NCBI RefSeq assembly: GCF_040802235.1
Contig: NC_133167.1
Coordinates: forward strand, 13,570,501-13,634,500
From: Manis javanica
Lineage: Eukaryota > Chordata > Mammalia > Pholidota > Manidae
DNA length: 64,000 nt
Direction of reading: 5' to 3'
Below, one piece after another: positions 10,546 to 23,639 of this stretch. The number at the start of each line of letters is the position of its first letter. Positions within the stretch are counted from its first letter, which is position 1. A program made the translations under genes and the position numbers. The notes beneath the pieces are model-generated. The model was not told the origin of the DNA. It ran no database searches and was given only the letters and a program-made list of their open reading frames with translations.

Positions 10546-12900
10546 CAAATTATTTCTGTTGTTTTTTTTTAAAAAAAAAAATCACTGTCAAGGCAAATCC
10601 CAAAAGAAAATACTTATCCTTCTGCCAAGCTTCCTTTTGAAATTTTATGAGCAATACTGAATACTCAATACTCACTTTATAATCCAAAAACTGTTTCTTA
10701 CAATTTACATTCTTCCCAAGTTTTGGGGTTGAAAAAAGAATGTTTCATGCTTTTCTTTCCTGATGCTCTCTTTGTGATAAATGGTAAGCGTGTGTGATCC
10801 CCCTTTACAAGTCATTTAGTGATGGTAACTTCCAGCCTCTTTATTGGAAATTTCCTCGTATCTCCTGAGTGCCTTTTTTTTGTGGTTGGCTGTATGTTAA
10901 GAATGCCTGCTGTCACAGAGCATCCTTCCCCCAGGGTTCTCCAGCATTTCACACAATGTGAAACAAATAACAGGCACCCCCCTCCCCATGGGGACATGCA
11001 GCTGCCTCTAAATCATGACATGAGCGTAACTCAACCCAGCCACCACCACATGAGACCAATGAGGGGCGACGTGCATTAGAGGAACTCCTGGTAGGTACTG
11101 TTAGCCAGAGGGCCCAGGAGAGTCAGATGGGACATATGTGCACAGTTGCAATTCTTCTTTTACTGTTTCTGAGTATAAAAATAAGAATTTTAAACTTTAA
11201 ACTAAAAACTCTATTCCCTTTCCACACTCCCAGCATTTGGATGTTGGTTCTTCCCTTTTCCCAACATTGCTCCTACATTCGTTCCAAATCATCAGAACCA
11301 CATGTCTGGCCAACTGCTATGCTCTTCTGATTTGCCTCTGTTTTTCCATGAAGACTCGACACTGACTAATTTTGTTCAGTGGGTGGAGATGTACACTGTT
11401 TTAGCAGGTATATTTTAATATTTCAAAAATTCTTTAGGGTGGTCCATGAAAAGTTGCCCAATGTGACAGATAAAAGCGGATAGTGCCAACTCTCCATGTA
11501 CTTTCTCTTATAACTTTTCATTCTCAGAATAGAACTCAGTTTTCCAGGAATATTCAATTGAAATAACTTGCATGCATGTCGGTCCAGCTACACGGTTTGG
11601 AGGCAATCTTTTTTAGTCATCTGGGAAAACATTTTTTTATTTGTAAGGTAAATACAATTTCAAAATAAGAACCCATTTGTGGACAGCTATCTCATGAAAG
11701 CTGTAGACAATTTTTTAGTTGTTTGATTAAAGATAATTTGGCAAAGAGGAAGCTAGCTCATGTTAGGAACTGAGATGTATGGTAGATAGCATGGCTTTAT
11801 TTGCATCATGTTAATATTTTGCAGAACTCTCTGGCTCCCAAAGCAATAGAAAAATAAAATGTGTTAACAAAACCAAACAGACTAGCAGTAACCAGAATCA
11901 GGGAGTGTGAATTTAATTATAAAAAGTGGTATCTAATAAACGAATGAATCAGCTGTCTCAGAACATGATCAGCAGTGATGATGTCCAGGTCTACATCATG
12001 ACAATGAAAAAGATCAATATTCATCAAGAAATTACTTTTTAATTACAACAATGTATGTTCTAATTTAAAAACTGGACATTGGGTTAGATTAAGGCCCTAA
12101 GGCTCTTCCAACCATAACATTCTATTATTCTCTGATTTCACAACATCTTTGAGGTAGAGCTGATTACCATCCAGACTGTCCTTGAAATCTTGTTGGCTCA
12201 GATGCTATATGGGTTCCCAAAGTACAGTCCAGAGGACCAACATCAGGTCTATCTGCTCTGAGTTTTGCTACAACTTCAGATACGTAACAGTTTTATCAGA
12301 AGTCTTAAAATCTTTATGAAATGCACCACAAAATGACAAGCAATCAACAAGTCCTGGAGTATAGTAAAACAAGATATTTATTAAAGAACAATTACTTGGC
12401 TTTTAAAGTCATCATATGACACTGGCCTGATGGGAAAGACCTCATTAAAAGGCATGCAAAGGGACTTGAAAATAATCGACTAATTGAAAATGTCCAAGCG
12501 AAGGCAAACTGTGTGGCGAAAACCACTTAGGAATTTTGATTTATGGGATTCTGGGAAAGGTCAACCAACCAACTACGTACCCTAATCAGCCTTCCATAGG
12601 CTTCAGATTCTCCCATTACTCTTTCTTCCCTTGACTCTACTCCTTAGATTAGACACTTTTTAAAACTCTGAAATATTATCAACTATTACCACCTTAACAG
12701 AAATTATGTTTTATCAGATTAGCTATTCCCACATTCAGCAGGACTTGAAGAAAGAAGAATACAAACAGGTTAATGCTGTAAAGAAGGAAGAACTAATGTA
12801 AATGTTGAGTCTCTGAAGGGTAGGAAGGATAGAATGCCGTGGTGAGACTGAGATCCTAAAGTGAAGGGAAGGAAGCACATTTAGGAGTCAGAAGAAAGAG
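10546..12900. other. AT-rich unique DNA, possible conserved noncoding block at 11400-12060
   Basis: No gene or transposon is recognised. A T9/A11 palindromic run lies at 10562-10581. The part 11400-12060 lacks repeat signatures and carries an octamer ATTTGCAT (11799-11806) and many AT-rich homeodomain-like cores, a pattern common in developmental enhancers. A weak hAT-like segment may lie at 12205-12325. Confidence 0.35.
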
Positions 12901-12904
12901 AAAG

Positions 12905-13185
12905 AAACTAACATTTGACATATAGGTACTGCATGCTGGGCATGCTTCTAAGATACTTTACATTTAGCCTTTCATTTTATCCTCAGAATAGCCTACTGGT
13001 TAGATGTCATTAAACCGATTATAGTATATTGTAATAATTATTATTTTATAGCTGATGAAACTGTAGGCTTAAAGGAGATAATAAATTTGTCCAAGTTTAA
13101 AGAGCTAACAAATGATAGAACTGGGATACAAACCCAGACCTCAGTGACTCCGGAGCCTGGGCATGTTTCTCTCTTCTATCATGCT
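12905..13185 (-). repeat. MIR element
   Basis: Reverse MIR blocks: 'gcatgctgggcatgcttcta', 'ttcattttatcctcagaata', 'gctgatgaaactgtaggctt' and 'gatagaactgggatacaaac'. Confidence 0.75.
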
Positions 13186-13429
13186 TCCTAGAATTCAGAA
13201 ACCTAATCACTCGGTCTTATGCTGCCCTTGTGCACTTTGTTACTTACTGTGCAGGCCCTCGAGGAAAAAAAGGAATGGAAATGCCAAAAGCCAAATTTAC
13301 CACCTACCCAATTTTGCTTTAAACCAACGATTTTCAAAGTTTGCTTTTAACCACGGAAACTTGTCTTCAAAACAAAGCACCATCCAGCCACCATGGTACC
13401 CCAAGGCCTCATCGCCAAACCACATGAGT

Positions 13430-14195
13430 GCCATGTAAAAGCTTTAAAACCACTGCAGGAAACATGGGAACAAATACGCTACAAGTAAGAACATACAAAC
13501 GGCCACTAAGCACATGACAAATGACTCAGACTTGTTAGTCCTCAGGGAAGAGTCTGTTAAAACGATCATGTAAAACCACTACACACCTAATGTAAAGGAC
13601 TAGGTTAACCCGGATGTGAAGCAACCAGAATTCTCAAACATTGCCAGAGGGAATGCAAAATAGCACAGCCAATTTGGAAAACAGTCTGGCATGTCTTATA
13701 GAGTTGAAATACAACATTACCACACATGACTTGTACGTGGATGGTCACAGCAGCATAAGTCATCATACCCAGCGCTGGAAGTAGCCCAAATGTCCATGAA
13801 CAGGTGAGCGGGTGAACAGATTGCAGTACTCCATACAGCAGAATACTAATCAGCAGTTAAAAGGAAAGAACTACTGACACACTCAAAACGTTGGTTATTC
13901 TCAAAAGCACGCTGAGCAATAGACGGCAGACGCAAAGGAGTATACTGCATGATTCCTCTTACATGAAATCCTAGAAACGACATCTAATCTAGGTGATTGA
14001 AAGCAGATCAGTTGTTATGTAAGGTTGCGGTGTGAGACTGAGGACCGTGAAGAGTGTTTTGAGCTGATGGTGTTATTCTATATCTCAATTGTATGATTGT
14101 TTCTAAGGTGCATAAATTTGCCAAAATTTAAAAAAGCTGTACACCTAAAAAATGTGTGCATTTTACCTCAATGAAGTTGACTTAAAAAAAAAATA
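13430..14195 (+). mobile_element. Old L1/HAL1 3'-end fragment
   Basis: It carries the 3'-terminal LINE blocks 'acattgccagagggaatgca', 'agcccaaatgtccatgaaca' and 'gaatactaatcagcag'. 'gtatactgcatgattcctct' and 'ttttacctcaatgaagttga' follow, then an A run. Reading frames are broken throughout. Confidence 0.7.
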
Positions 14196-14894
14196 CCACT
14201 GCAATTACCAAGGAACTGTGGAGGCAAAACTGGGCCCAGGTATATAATCATTCAGGTGACATTTTGGTCCTTTCTCCACATTGAATTTTTATTTCTTGCC
14301 ATCTCTAACTCAGCTTTGCTCTCTTCTAACAGCCTCATGAAGGGTGGCAGCTCCATCTGTCCTGCAAACTTTCAGCCGACTTCATCACAAAAATACCTCA
14401 GGACAAAAGCCAGAGCTAATGAACATCTTAGACCACTTGGAAGAAGAAAAGCTGTTTTTTGGCTCAGGATAATTGACTTCACTTCAAATCAGAATCTAAG
14501 CTGTTATTTCCTCTGTACTGAATCCAAATCACTCACAATCCTGAAATACGTCCATGGTTATTGTCTACCTGATGCCAAAATAATCCTGATGAAAAGTGAA
14601 ACATTCAGCCAGTTGTATGAATCCTTTGTCCTGAAATCTCAAAGCTCAGCTATTTGGCAGGATAGTAGAGCAGCTGAAAAGACAACTAATGCTTCTGCTG
14701 TGGAACGGGCAGCTGTAGGATCGTCCCGATAAGGTCTGCAAAAATCAAAATGCAAAGAGCCAATGCCAATGTCCCTCGTCATGGACCAAGTAGGATCCAC
14801 AGCATTAAAATCATGGAAATTTGGAGTATTAAGGAGTCCTGTCCAATTGCCTCTGTTTACAGATAAAGCAGTTGAGGCAACTCTTATCCATCCT
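14196..14894. other. Unique intergenic DNA with an unexplained 158-codon frame
   Basis: The plus-strand frame 14256-14732 is fairly long for its base composition, but it matches no family I recognise and has no splice-site logic. See findings. Confidence 0.4.
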
Positions 14895-15145
14895 TTAAAA
14901 TCTTGATCAAATGCTGTGTCCTCTGGGGAATCTTTCTCCACCTCTGCAGGCTGTTCTCTACTCTGGCTTCCACAGCTGACTGCTCACATTCTATTCCAAT
15001 ACCTACCCCATCACGTGCAATTTATGTGTTTATACATGTGTCTCAGCCACTTAGATTATAAACTACCTAAGTGCAGGGCCATAAACTCTGCACACCAAAT
15101 CCTAGCACAAAGAGGGTGCTTAAAAGTGATTATTGGGTGAACTTG
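14895..15145 (+). repeat. L2 LINE 3' end
   Basis: Blocks in order: 'caaatgctgtgtcctctggg', 'gattataaactacctaagtg', 'cagggccataaactctgca' and 'aatcctagcacaaagagggt', the standard L2 3' terminus. Confidence 0.7.
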
Positions 15146-15604
15146 GGTTAAGAATCTGAATAAAGTTGCACTCCAAATACATTCTTTCTCACATCCATGT
15201 TGAAATGGGGTAGAGAAATTCAATAGAAATTCTAGACCTACAATTAGTCCTAGGCACTAAAAACTAAGCATCTTAAGGTTGCATGTTCTTTGGACAAAGA
15301 GAATACTCATAAAGCGAATTATAATAAGTCAGCACAGTTCCTAGTATATAATTGGAAGGTTGTAATTAGGGAAATTAAAATTCAATAATAAATATCTGCT
15401 GTATTAATATCAATTTAAGCATATTACTAATAGTAACTAATATTTTAGTGTTTACCATATATGATACATAATTCTGAGAATTATGTGCATATTAACTATT
15501 GAACAGAATTAGAAAGCATATTCCTTATAGTGATCACAAAAACTATGACACTTGATTTTACATTTTGAGATTAATCATTACATCTCTTCCACCTGTGACT
15601 AAAT
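15146..15604. other. AT-rich unique DNA
   Basis: No repeat family, gene or regulatory cluster is recognised. Confidence 0.45.
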
Positions 15605-15765
15605 GAAAGCCCAAGGTGATAGATGTTAATAAAACTCATTGTGGTGATCATTTCACAATATATACATATGTCAAATCATTAGGTTGTACACCTGAAACTT
15701 ACCCAATGTTATATATCAGTTATATCTCAACACAACTGGGAAAATAAATTAATTAAATGGACTAT
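15605..15765 (+). mobile_element. L1 3' UTR end
   Basis: It contains 'gtggtgatcatttcacaata', 'aggttgtacacctgaaactt' and 'atatcagttatatctcaaca', the 3' terminus of L1MA/L1MB-type elements, followed by A-rich sequence. Confidence 0.8.
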
Positions 15766-15829
15766 AAAGTCCAAAAACATTAAAAACTTAAAATAAGGAA
15801 AAAGAAAAAAAATAAAAAATTTCAAATGA

Positions 15830-16924
15830 CAGTTGTCAAACTTTGCCTAACAACATTTGTTTTCAGATTTTGTGCCCACAGCCTACCATGACTTCTTATT
15901 TTTAAAAATCAGACTTACTTTAAAAATTGAAAATATTCTTTAAATGTCAAATAGTTCTTCTATCATGACATTTTGACGAACAGTGTAAGTTGCTAAAAGC
16001 ACGAGGGCTTCATTTCTTTCAATGAAAATAGGCATTTTAAAACCTAGAAGAAATGAGTTGAGAGTAATTTTATATGAGCAAGTGTTCCCAAACTTCAGTT
16101 CAAAATATTTTCCCTCTCTGTTGTCTGTCACTATGGAGCTGGAGGAGATTCAGTAGATAAGGCAGAGTATGAGCCCGACAGAAAGAAATACAATCAGGAG
16201 AACTGAACTGGAAACTTCCATAAAAATGAAAAGGAAAAAACAAAGGAGTTGATTGACTCTTTCCATGAAACGCTTAAATTCAATTGAATTTTTACAAGAA
16301 TTAGCCCCTTGACAAACAAAATTAATGTAGATTCTGCCTTTAATTAAAAAATGTTTCCAAGCATTTTCAAGGTACCATGTAGTCATCATTGTCACATACT
16401 TAGTATTTCCAACCCTTAAAGAAAAAGTGTCTGGTTTTTCTCTGAATCATTCAGGGCACTAGAACAAAATGATCTTTCATACAAGACTCAAAAATGAATG
16501 TTTATTGAATTAATGAATAAATGAATTCAAATGACCTTTTCCCTTTTTACCAGTCATTTTTCTGCATCTACAATAACTCCTAAGAAGACTATTCAATGCA
16601 GATAATAGCTACTGCAATTTCCCACCCAAAGAGTCTCTCAGGCTGTGTTCTAGCCACTCCAAATCTCAGGCAAGCTTCTCAGAACTCCCCTCTCTTCCCT
16701 CCATGACCCACCTGGTCCTTGATCCCTCAGAGCCCCAGCTGGTCCTTAACCATTGTCTTTATTCCCACCACAGGAAGACCATCCTGAAGAACCACAAACT
16801 CAGTTCATGACTTCATCTCATTTCCCATTTGTAGCACAATAGTACTGTTCTTTCTCTATTCAATTGTGCTGAGAAGACAGTCAGGGTAATTTGGACATTT
16901 AGGATGTTCAAAGGTTTCATAGCT
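15830..16924. other. Unique intergenic DNA
   Basis: AT-rich to about 16550, then moderately GC-rich to 16800. Two short minus-strand frames (15940-16131 and 16150-16395) look random. No gene is recognised. Confidence 0.45.
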
Positions 16925-18045
16925 GGCACCAGAACAGACCCATAGATCAATGGAACAGAACAGAGAGCCCAGAAATAAACTCATGCATATGTGGTCAATT
17001 AATATATGACAAAGGAACCATGAATATACAAATGGGGAAAAGAAAGTCTTTTCAATAAATGGTGTTGGGAAAACTAAACAGCTACACGTAAGAGAATGAA
17101 ACTAGATCACTGTATTACACCATACACAAAAGTAAATTCTAAATGGATTAAAGACCTAAATGTAAGACATGAAACCATAAAACTCTTAGGAGAAAACATA
17201 GGCAAGAATCTCATGCATGAGAAATATCTCTCTGGATACATCTCCCCAGGCAAAGGAAACAAAAGCAAAAATGAACAAGTGGGACTACATCAAACTAAAA
17301 AGCTTCTGAACAGCAAAGGAAACCCTCAACAGAACAAAAGACAACCTACCACATGGGAAAAAATATTTGCAAATGTCGAATCTGATAAGGAGCTAATATC
17401 CAAAAAATATAAAGAACTCATACAACTTAACACCAAAAAAATAAACAATCCAGTCAAAAAATGGGCAGAGGGCCTGAACAGACATTTTTCTAAAGACCTA
17501 CAGATGGCCAACAGACACATGAAAAGATTCTCAATATCACTAATCATTAGGGAAATGCAAATCAAAACCACAATGAGGTAACACCTCACACCAGTCAGAA
17601 TGGCTATCTAAAAGACAATAAATAACAAGTGCTGATGAAGATGTGGAGAAAAAGGGAACCCTCCCACACTGTTGATGAGAATGTAAATGATGCAGCCATT
17701 TTATGGAGTGCCATTTTATGGAGAGCAGTTTGAGGTTCCTCAAAAAACTAAAAATAGAAATACCATGCAACCCAGCAATTCCACTTCTGGGAATTTACCT
17801 GAAGAAAACAAAATCACTAATTTGAAAAGATATATGCACACCTATGTTCATTGCAACATTATATACAATAGCAAAGATATGGAAGCAGCCCAAATGCCCA
17901 TCAGCAGATGGATGGATAAAGGAGATGTGGTGCATACATACAATGGAATATTACTCAGCCATAAAAGAGAAGGAAATCTTGCCATTTGCAGCAACATGGA
18001 TGGACCTAGTCATGCTAGTGAAATAAGCCAGGCAGAGAAAGAAGC
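16925..18045 (+). mobile_element. L1 LINE fragment, ORF2 C-terminal part
   Basis: It is truncated at both ends. It starts in the late ORF2 block 'catagatcaatggaacagaa' and runs through the C-terminal region with many small frame breaks. The longest piece is 17096-17581, with L1 ORF2 text such as [14 protein letters not shown]. It ends near 'aagccaggcagagaaa'. A 15-base tandem duplication (17695-17709 and 17710-17724) is one of the disabling changes. It is not a functional gene. Confidence 0.9.
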
Positions 18046-18094
18046 CTCAATCTCTCAAATGTAAGATGAACGTCCTAGAGCCACTGAAGGACTG

Positions 18095-18165
18095 AATGAG
18101 ATTACATATTGAAAGGTGCTAGAGGCACATAATGGACATTCAGCAAATGTTATTTGACCTACCAA
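18095..18165 (+). repeat. MIR 3' fragment
   Basis: A short tail with 'tgaatgagattacatattga' and 'cattcagcaaatgttatttg'. Confidence 0.45.
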
Positions 18166-19630
18166 GCATATAATTTAAGAATCAAAAGAAGCAACTATTA
18201 AAACTAGGAATCCTAAACTCAGCATCTCTGGCTAAGTGTGGGAGCTATGCCTCAAATGGCAATTTTGTTTTTGTCCTCAGTGACATGTAATCTAGACTAT
18301 GGCGGATAGGTCGTGTCTCTTACTTGGGGAACACAGGACAGCAAAGAGTACAATATAGATGGTTTTAGGGTGGAAAACACTCACAGCACAGAGAAATACC
18401 TCATCTTCTTGCATAGCAAACTTCAGATGAGGCACACTACATCTATGTGAATTCAAGTGTGTGCATGTGACACTGAATGGCACCAATAATGCCATTCATT
18501 AAATTCTGAAGAGAAGGTCATAATAGCTGTGCGTCATCTGTAGTTATTGGCACAGCATCATTTCTTTGGCCTATGACACCTGCCCCCAGGTAGCCTAAAG
18601 CCATCCTCCTTTCCACGTTGAAGAATATCACCTTGTTTGTGTGTGATTTTGCAGGAAGATGTATGCTTCTTCATGGACTAAGAAACACAAAGAGGATTTT
18701 AAATAGATTATTTTTAATGTTGCTTTTTATTATGGTGGATGCCCATGATGGGACCACAACTCTCATAGTGCTCTCCCCTCCCCACCAGAGTGGATATTTT
18801 GTATTACTCACCCACTTATTCAGAAACCTGATTTCTTTAAAGGTACTTCGAATCACAACCAATATATGTAAAATATACCTCAACCATTTTCTCAGTCAGC
18901 ATCCAGAAATTAAACATAACCAGATATAATAACATCTTGACTTCATTATGACATCTTCCATATCAAAAAATACCATTATAGAAAATCACAGAACCAATCA
19001 TTTTTCAAGCATCCAGAAAAATTGAGTTCTTGAACAAAGCTCACTTTGGAGAAATGCAAATTTCAGGGTAATTCTACATAAAAGGTCGCACTATTATCTT
19101 TAGTACTTCTTCCTATATAACCTGAAGGGAAAATGATGGAAAGGCAAAGATTTGGCAGAGAAGTATTTTTGTTCTGCTGTGTGCAGTGGGAAAGAGAAAG
19201 CTGTGTTACTTTTACCTCCCTGAAGCAGCCCTGTAGCATCCTTTCCAGGCAACTTTCCCAAGCTAGTTTAATACCCCAGCTGGGTGTCTTTACTGGAGAT
19301 CCATTATATACCTGGGAAAATGTCAGCTCCTACAGAAACCCACACAGAAAAAAGAGCCCATACTATCAGGGGACTGAAAGTAAATTTGCAACCTCGACCA
19401 AGCACCAATTCACAGCAAGTAAGAAGGAGGGTGGTTCCAAGTCCGGGAATCAGCCACGTTACTCTCTGCTTCTCACAGCCAAGCTTCTGGAAGAGTTAGC
19501 TTATAATGAGAGTGACCTATTCCCTCAACATGCATTTCCAACCCCACCACTCTACAAATTCGGCATCTTATAGATACTAACCACCTTCAGGTTGTCAAAA
19601 GGAATCTTCCTTCCCCTCCATCAATCTATG
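18166..19630. other. Unique intergenic DNA
   Basis: No gene or repeat is recognised. An open frame at 19133-19573 (plus, 146 codons) has no recognisable family. Confidence 0.4.
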
Positions 19631-19639
19631 GTTGACCTT

Positions 19640-20400
19640 CTCCTCGTTCTGGAAAACCTCTGCTGGCTTGGCTCCTGGGCACTGTGCCATCCTGATTTTA
19701 CTTCTTGGACTGCTTCTTCTCTTTCTGCCTTTCCTCCTCCAACCCCCAAGAAAGAGCTGGTCCCTTAAGGAATGCTCTTTGCCCTCCTCTCTATTCCCAC
19801 TCATCCTTGGCTATTTTAGCCATGCTCAAGGTTTCAAGTCCATGTTTGCATGTGCATGGCTCCCAAAATCTGTCTCTACATCCAACTTCTCTCAAAGTTC
19901 CCACACTGACTTTCCAAATGTTTTCTCGATATCATGTCAACACCTCTGACTCAAACTGTACAATGCAAGAAACCCTTTCAAAGTACCCATTTTGATTATT
20001 TGCACTTCCATCATAATTATGCAGACTCAAAATCTTAGCGTCATCTTTCATTCCACCCTCTTCTTCATTCTTTACCCTTCAGTTGGTTGCCAGATCTTGT
20101 CCATTTTATTTCCTCAGTATTTCTAGCTTCTGCATCTCCATTTTACCATTGCTCCAGTCGAGACAGCTCCAACCCACCACCGGCAATCCTGTTTCCTTTA
20201 CCACCCTACTCGATCATCTTCAATTTATCAGACAGGATAGAGAAGATGGAAAATGCCATGGTGACGGAAGCTGGGTGTTACTGCACAGCCAGTGCCCAGC
20301 ACACTCCATCCTAAATACTAGATTGTTCTATTTATGTAAGCACTCCTCTGATCATGTTATCTTTTCCTGTTCCAACATTTCTCTGGTCCTCAGTATTTTC
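19640..20400 (+). repeat. L2 LINE, internal 3' part
   Basis: Diverged but collinear with L2: 'aaaatcttagcgtcatcttt', then 'gttgccagatcttgtccatt' and 'ctctgatcatgttatctttt', together with C/T-rich codon remnants. The 161-codon frame at 20083-20568 lies over this L2 and is not a cellular gene. Confidence 0.6.
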
Positions 20401-20699
20401 CTGATTAAAGAAATACTTTTCCAGATAAGTAATGACCAAATGGGAAGAGATGTCAGAAGGCCTGGCAACCTAAGGTATGGGAGAAAAGCTTGGGTTCTGC
20501 CTATGTTTCTGACACTTGTGCAATATAAGTTGGTGGACAGGTTTTGGAGGAAAGATCATGTGTTTTGAGGTTTGACATCAGGAATTTGAAGCGCTGAGGG
20601 GACCTCAGGTGGATATAGCCACAGGTATTGGCGCTCTCATGAGAAACGTCTAGGCTATAAATGAAAGGTTGGAACTCAGAGACAGAACGGCAGAGCAGC

Positions 20700-20935
20700 A
20701 GGTGGTTAAAAGTGTCAACTATAGAACCAGATGGCCAGATGCAAATGGCACTTCTCCTGCTAACTAGCTATGTGAACCTGGTCAATGTTCTGAACCTGCG
20801 TATGCCTCACTTTCCTCATCTTTATAGTGGACTTTAAAATCTCTATCTCTTCATTGGTTATGAGAATTAAATATCATGAGAATAGTGCCTGGCACACAGT
20901 AAAAACTAGATAGGTGTTTGTTATAATAATAGTTG
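20700..20935 (+). repeat. MIR element
   Basis: Blocks: 'gtggttaaaagtgtcaacta', 'taactagctatgtgaacctg', 'ctcactttcctcatctttat' and 'atagtgcctggcacacagta'. Confidence 0.8.
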
Positions 20936-21865
20936 AAGATGTGAGGGTGAATGAGATCACCCAAAGAGAAAATTTTAAATAAGAAAAAAGAATATGATGA
21001 GAGAGACTCCTGAGGAATTCCAGCCCAAATAAGGCACTAAATAGAGAAATAATAGTGCATGTTTCTGGCTCTCACAAGGCTTATAACCCTATGGGACTGA
21101 GCATGATTTCTGCTGTAACTGAGGCATGAGGGCAGTGCAATGGGAGTATAAAAGGAGAAAACTTTGAAAAAGAAACAGAATCTCTCTATCCAAGCACTAT
21201 GTCCAGTTCTTTGGCAGAAGTTCTAAGTGAAAAAGGAAGATCAAGATGAGAGAGAAAGCATCCCCTCCACAGCAAGGCTGAGAATGTAAAAATAGTAATC
21301 AGTGATGCGTCCGTTGGCTTCTGCATCATCCAAAACCCTAATCTAGAACTGAACTTGCAGCATTCACCTTCAGGGCCATTCCACAGCACCAAGGGACATC
21401 AGTCCTGGGAGCATTCTGCACTGGGGGCTTCCTGTGACCCACTCCGATGCTGGAGCTAAGCCAAAACACCGCAAAAAAAAGCAAAAGCCAGTAAACTGCA
21501 TACAGGACAATTATGTTCAACACTTTATGGGTAGTTACTCCCCCTATTTATAGCTTCCTCCCCTTTATTATAGTTTCCAGTGATGTCACACTGCACTGCT
21601 TTGGGGGAATGTGTTGTTTACTTCTGCCAGTTCAGATCCATCCCCCAACAAAGGGCAGTGAGTGCTAGGGTTTGACCAGGAAAAAGAAGCTATTTCCCAG
21701 CTGGGTATATGGGGCCAGAAAACAGAGGCAGCATCAGCGGCTCAGCGCTACTCTGAGAAACTCAAGGTGCGAGGCTCTAGGCAGAAGACCTTTTAGGGCT
21801 CTGGTTTTTAATAAGCCCTGTCGGAGATCCCCATGGCCATGCCTAACATGCAAATCTTAAACCAA
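20936..21865. other. Unique intergenic DNA
   Basis: No repeat or gene is recognised. Short frames such as 21672-21860 have no family resemblance. Confidence 0.45.
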
Positions 21866-21869
21866 ATAT

Positions 21870-22025
21870 CAGGGGACCTGAGTTGTAACCCCATCTCTGC
21901 TCTTGTGTCCCTCTGTGACTTTGAACCACTCACTTAATTGCCATGAACCTTAATTGCCCCATCAGTAAACAAACAGGTTGGGTCAGATGATCTAGAAGTC
22001 ACCTTCCAACATTCTGTGCCTCTCT
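21870..22025 (+). repeat. MIR-related SINE fragment
   Basis: It contains 'ggacctgagttgtaacccca', 'tgtgactttgaaccactcac' and 'tgccccatcagtaaacaaac', a MIR core variant. Confidence 0.55.
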
Positions 22026-22054
22026 AACATTGTCATACTCTGCATTAATCTGAT

Positions 22055-22266
22055 GGGTGAGGTTATGCTGCAGTAGCAAAAACCCCAACTTCTTGTTATT
22101 GACTGTAAGGGAGTTCATTTACTGCTTCATGCAAAGCCAACTGCACGTTTGGGCCCCTCTCCAGAGCAATTGCCTCCGTGCAGTGATTCACTATTCCAGG
22201 CTGACACAGGCTCCATATATTATTTGCACCATCTGGAACATGGTCTCATTGGTGACATGCAGGTAA
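22055..22266 (-). mobile_element. MaLR-type LTR fragment (tentative)
   Basis: It starts 'ttatgctgcagtagcaaaaa' and carries 'accatctggaacatggtctc' at the far end, resembling a reversed MLT1-type LTR. Confidence 0.45.
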
Positions 22267-22529
22267 AGAGGCAACTAGAGAATCATACAAGGGCTTTTTG
22301 GTGACTCAGCTCAGCTGTGACATCTATCACTGCCATTCAGTTTGCATTGATCACAGTAGGACGTGACCAATGACCAATAACTCACCTGGTTATCAGGGGA
22401 GGAGGCAGGAGAAGGGGATGAGATGTGGACATTTCTGTGTTCTCAGAAGAGAAGTGCTGGTCATGTCTACACATAGCCCCCTATCAAAGACAGAGATGTT
22501 CTATTTTTCCAGTTGCTTCATAAGCAGTT

Positions 22530-22685
22530 CTGACAAGAGGTCAGAAGAGAAGACATTACTATCTCCATTTTACCTATGAGGAAACATGCTCAGAAGGTTG
22601 AGCAACACATATGTAATGTCACAGGGCTGCCTAATGTCTGGGACAGGACTCAGTTCTAATTCTCATGCTCTCTGCTTCCTACTGA
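22530..22685 (-). repeat. MIR fragment
   Basis: Reverse MIR core: 'ttactatctccattttacct' then 'gaggaaacatgctcagaagg'. Confidence 0.6.
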
Positions 22686-23249
22686 TTTAAAGAATATCAG
22701 ATTTTATATCAAAATACCTGCACAGAAATCCTGATTGTTGATTTTGTTGGTCCACAACTATCTTCCTTGATTCTCAACTTTTGTATCTACACTAATAGTA
22801 TTAGAGACCTAGTTCAGCGTTCCCTTGGAAAGATTAAATAAGATAATCAAAGGGAAAGTGCCTATCACAGAGCAAAGCAAACAGGTGAACAATACATTGT
22901 GCCCATGACACAAGCTATGTAGTCTTAGAATCAGAGGGCTCTGCACAGAGAAATATTCAACTAATACTATAAATTAACCAGAAACAGACTCACTATTATT
23001 AGAAATCATCTATGTGGACACTGTAGCCTCTTTGGGGATTGGGCAGATGTCACATATTTCCCAGCAAAGCACCTACAAGAGGCTCAAAGCACAGGATTGT
23101 AACAATTGGGTGAACTATATACACTTGGCATGTAGCAAGTGCTTGATAAGTATTATGCATTGTGGTTACTGTTGCTGGTTATTATCTTTGTTCCTTTTGT
23201 GTTATGGGAGGAAGTGAGAAGAAAAAGGGAAGAAGGCTGGGAAAACAGA
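22686..23249. other. Mixed unique DNA with SINE/LINE tails
   Basis: A MIR-like segment is likely at 22825-22900 and an L2/MIR-like tail at 23105-23160 ('gcaagtgcttgataagta'). No gene is seen. Confidence 0.4.
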
Positions 23250-23637
23250 TGTTAGGGACTGAATGTTTGTTTGTTCCCCCCTCCACCACCCCAGAATTCA
23301 CATGTTGAAAGCTAATTCCCAAAGTGATGGCATTTGGAGATGGGGCCTTTGGGAGGTAATTAGGCCATGAGGGTGGAGCCCCCATGAACGAGATCGGTGC
23401 CCTTATAAGACAGCAGGGAGCTAACTAACTTGCTCTTTCTCTTTCCATCATGTGAGGATACCAGGAGAAGTCTGCAGTCTACAAGCTGGAAGAGGGCCCT
23501 CACCAGAACCCGACCCGGCTGACACCCTCATCTCAGACTTCCAGCCTCCTTGCAGAACTGTGAGCATCACATTTCTGTTTTTCATAAGCCACCCAGTCTA
23601 TAGTACTTTGTTCTAGCAGCCAGAAGGGACTAGGATG
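23250..23637 (+). mobile_element. MaLR solo LTR (MST/MLT1A-like)
   Basis: It has nearly all the diagnostic LTR blocks: 'gggactgaatgtttgt', 'gaattcacatgttgaaagct', 'gatggggcctttgggaggta', 'tgcccttataagac', 'agggccctcaccagaac' and 'aagccacccagtctatag'. There is no internal region. Confidence 0.85.
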
Positions 23638-23639
23638 TG

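Noticed and set aside
17096..17581. 161-codon frame as a cellular gene
   Set aside because: The translation is L1 ORF2 C-terminal sequence from a truncated LINE.
20083..20568. 161-codon plus-strand frame
   Set aside because: It overlaps a diverged L2 and shows no cellular protein similarity.
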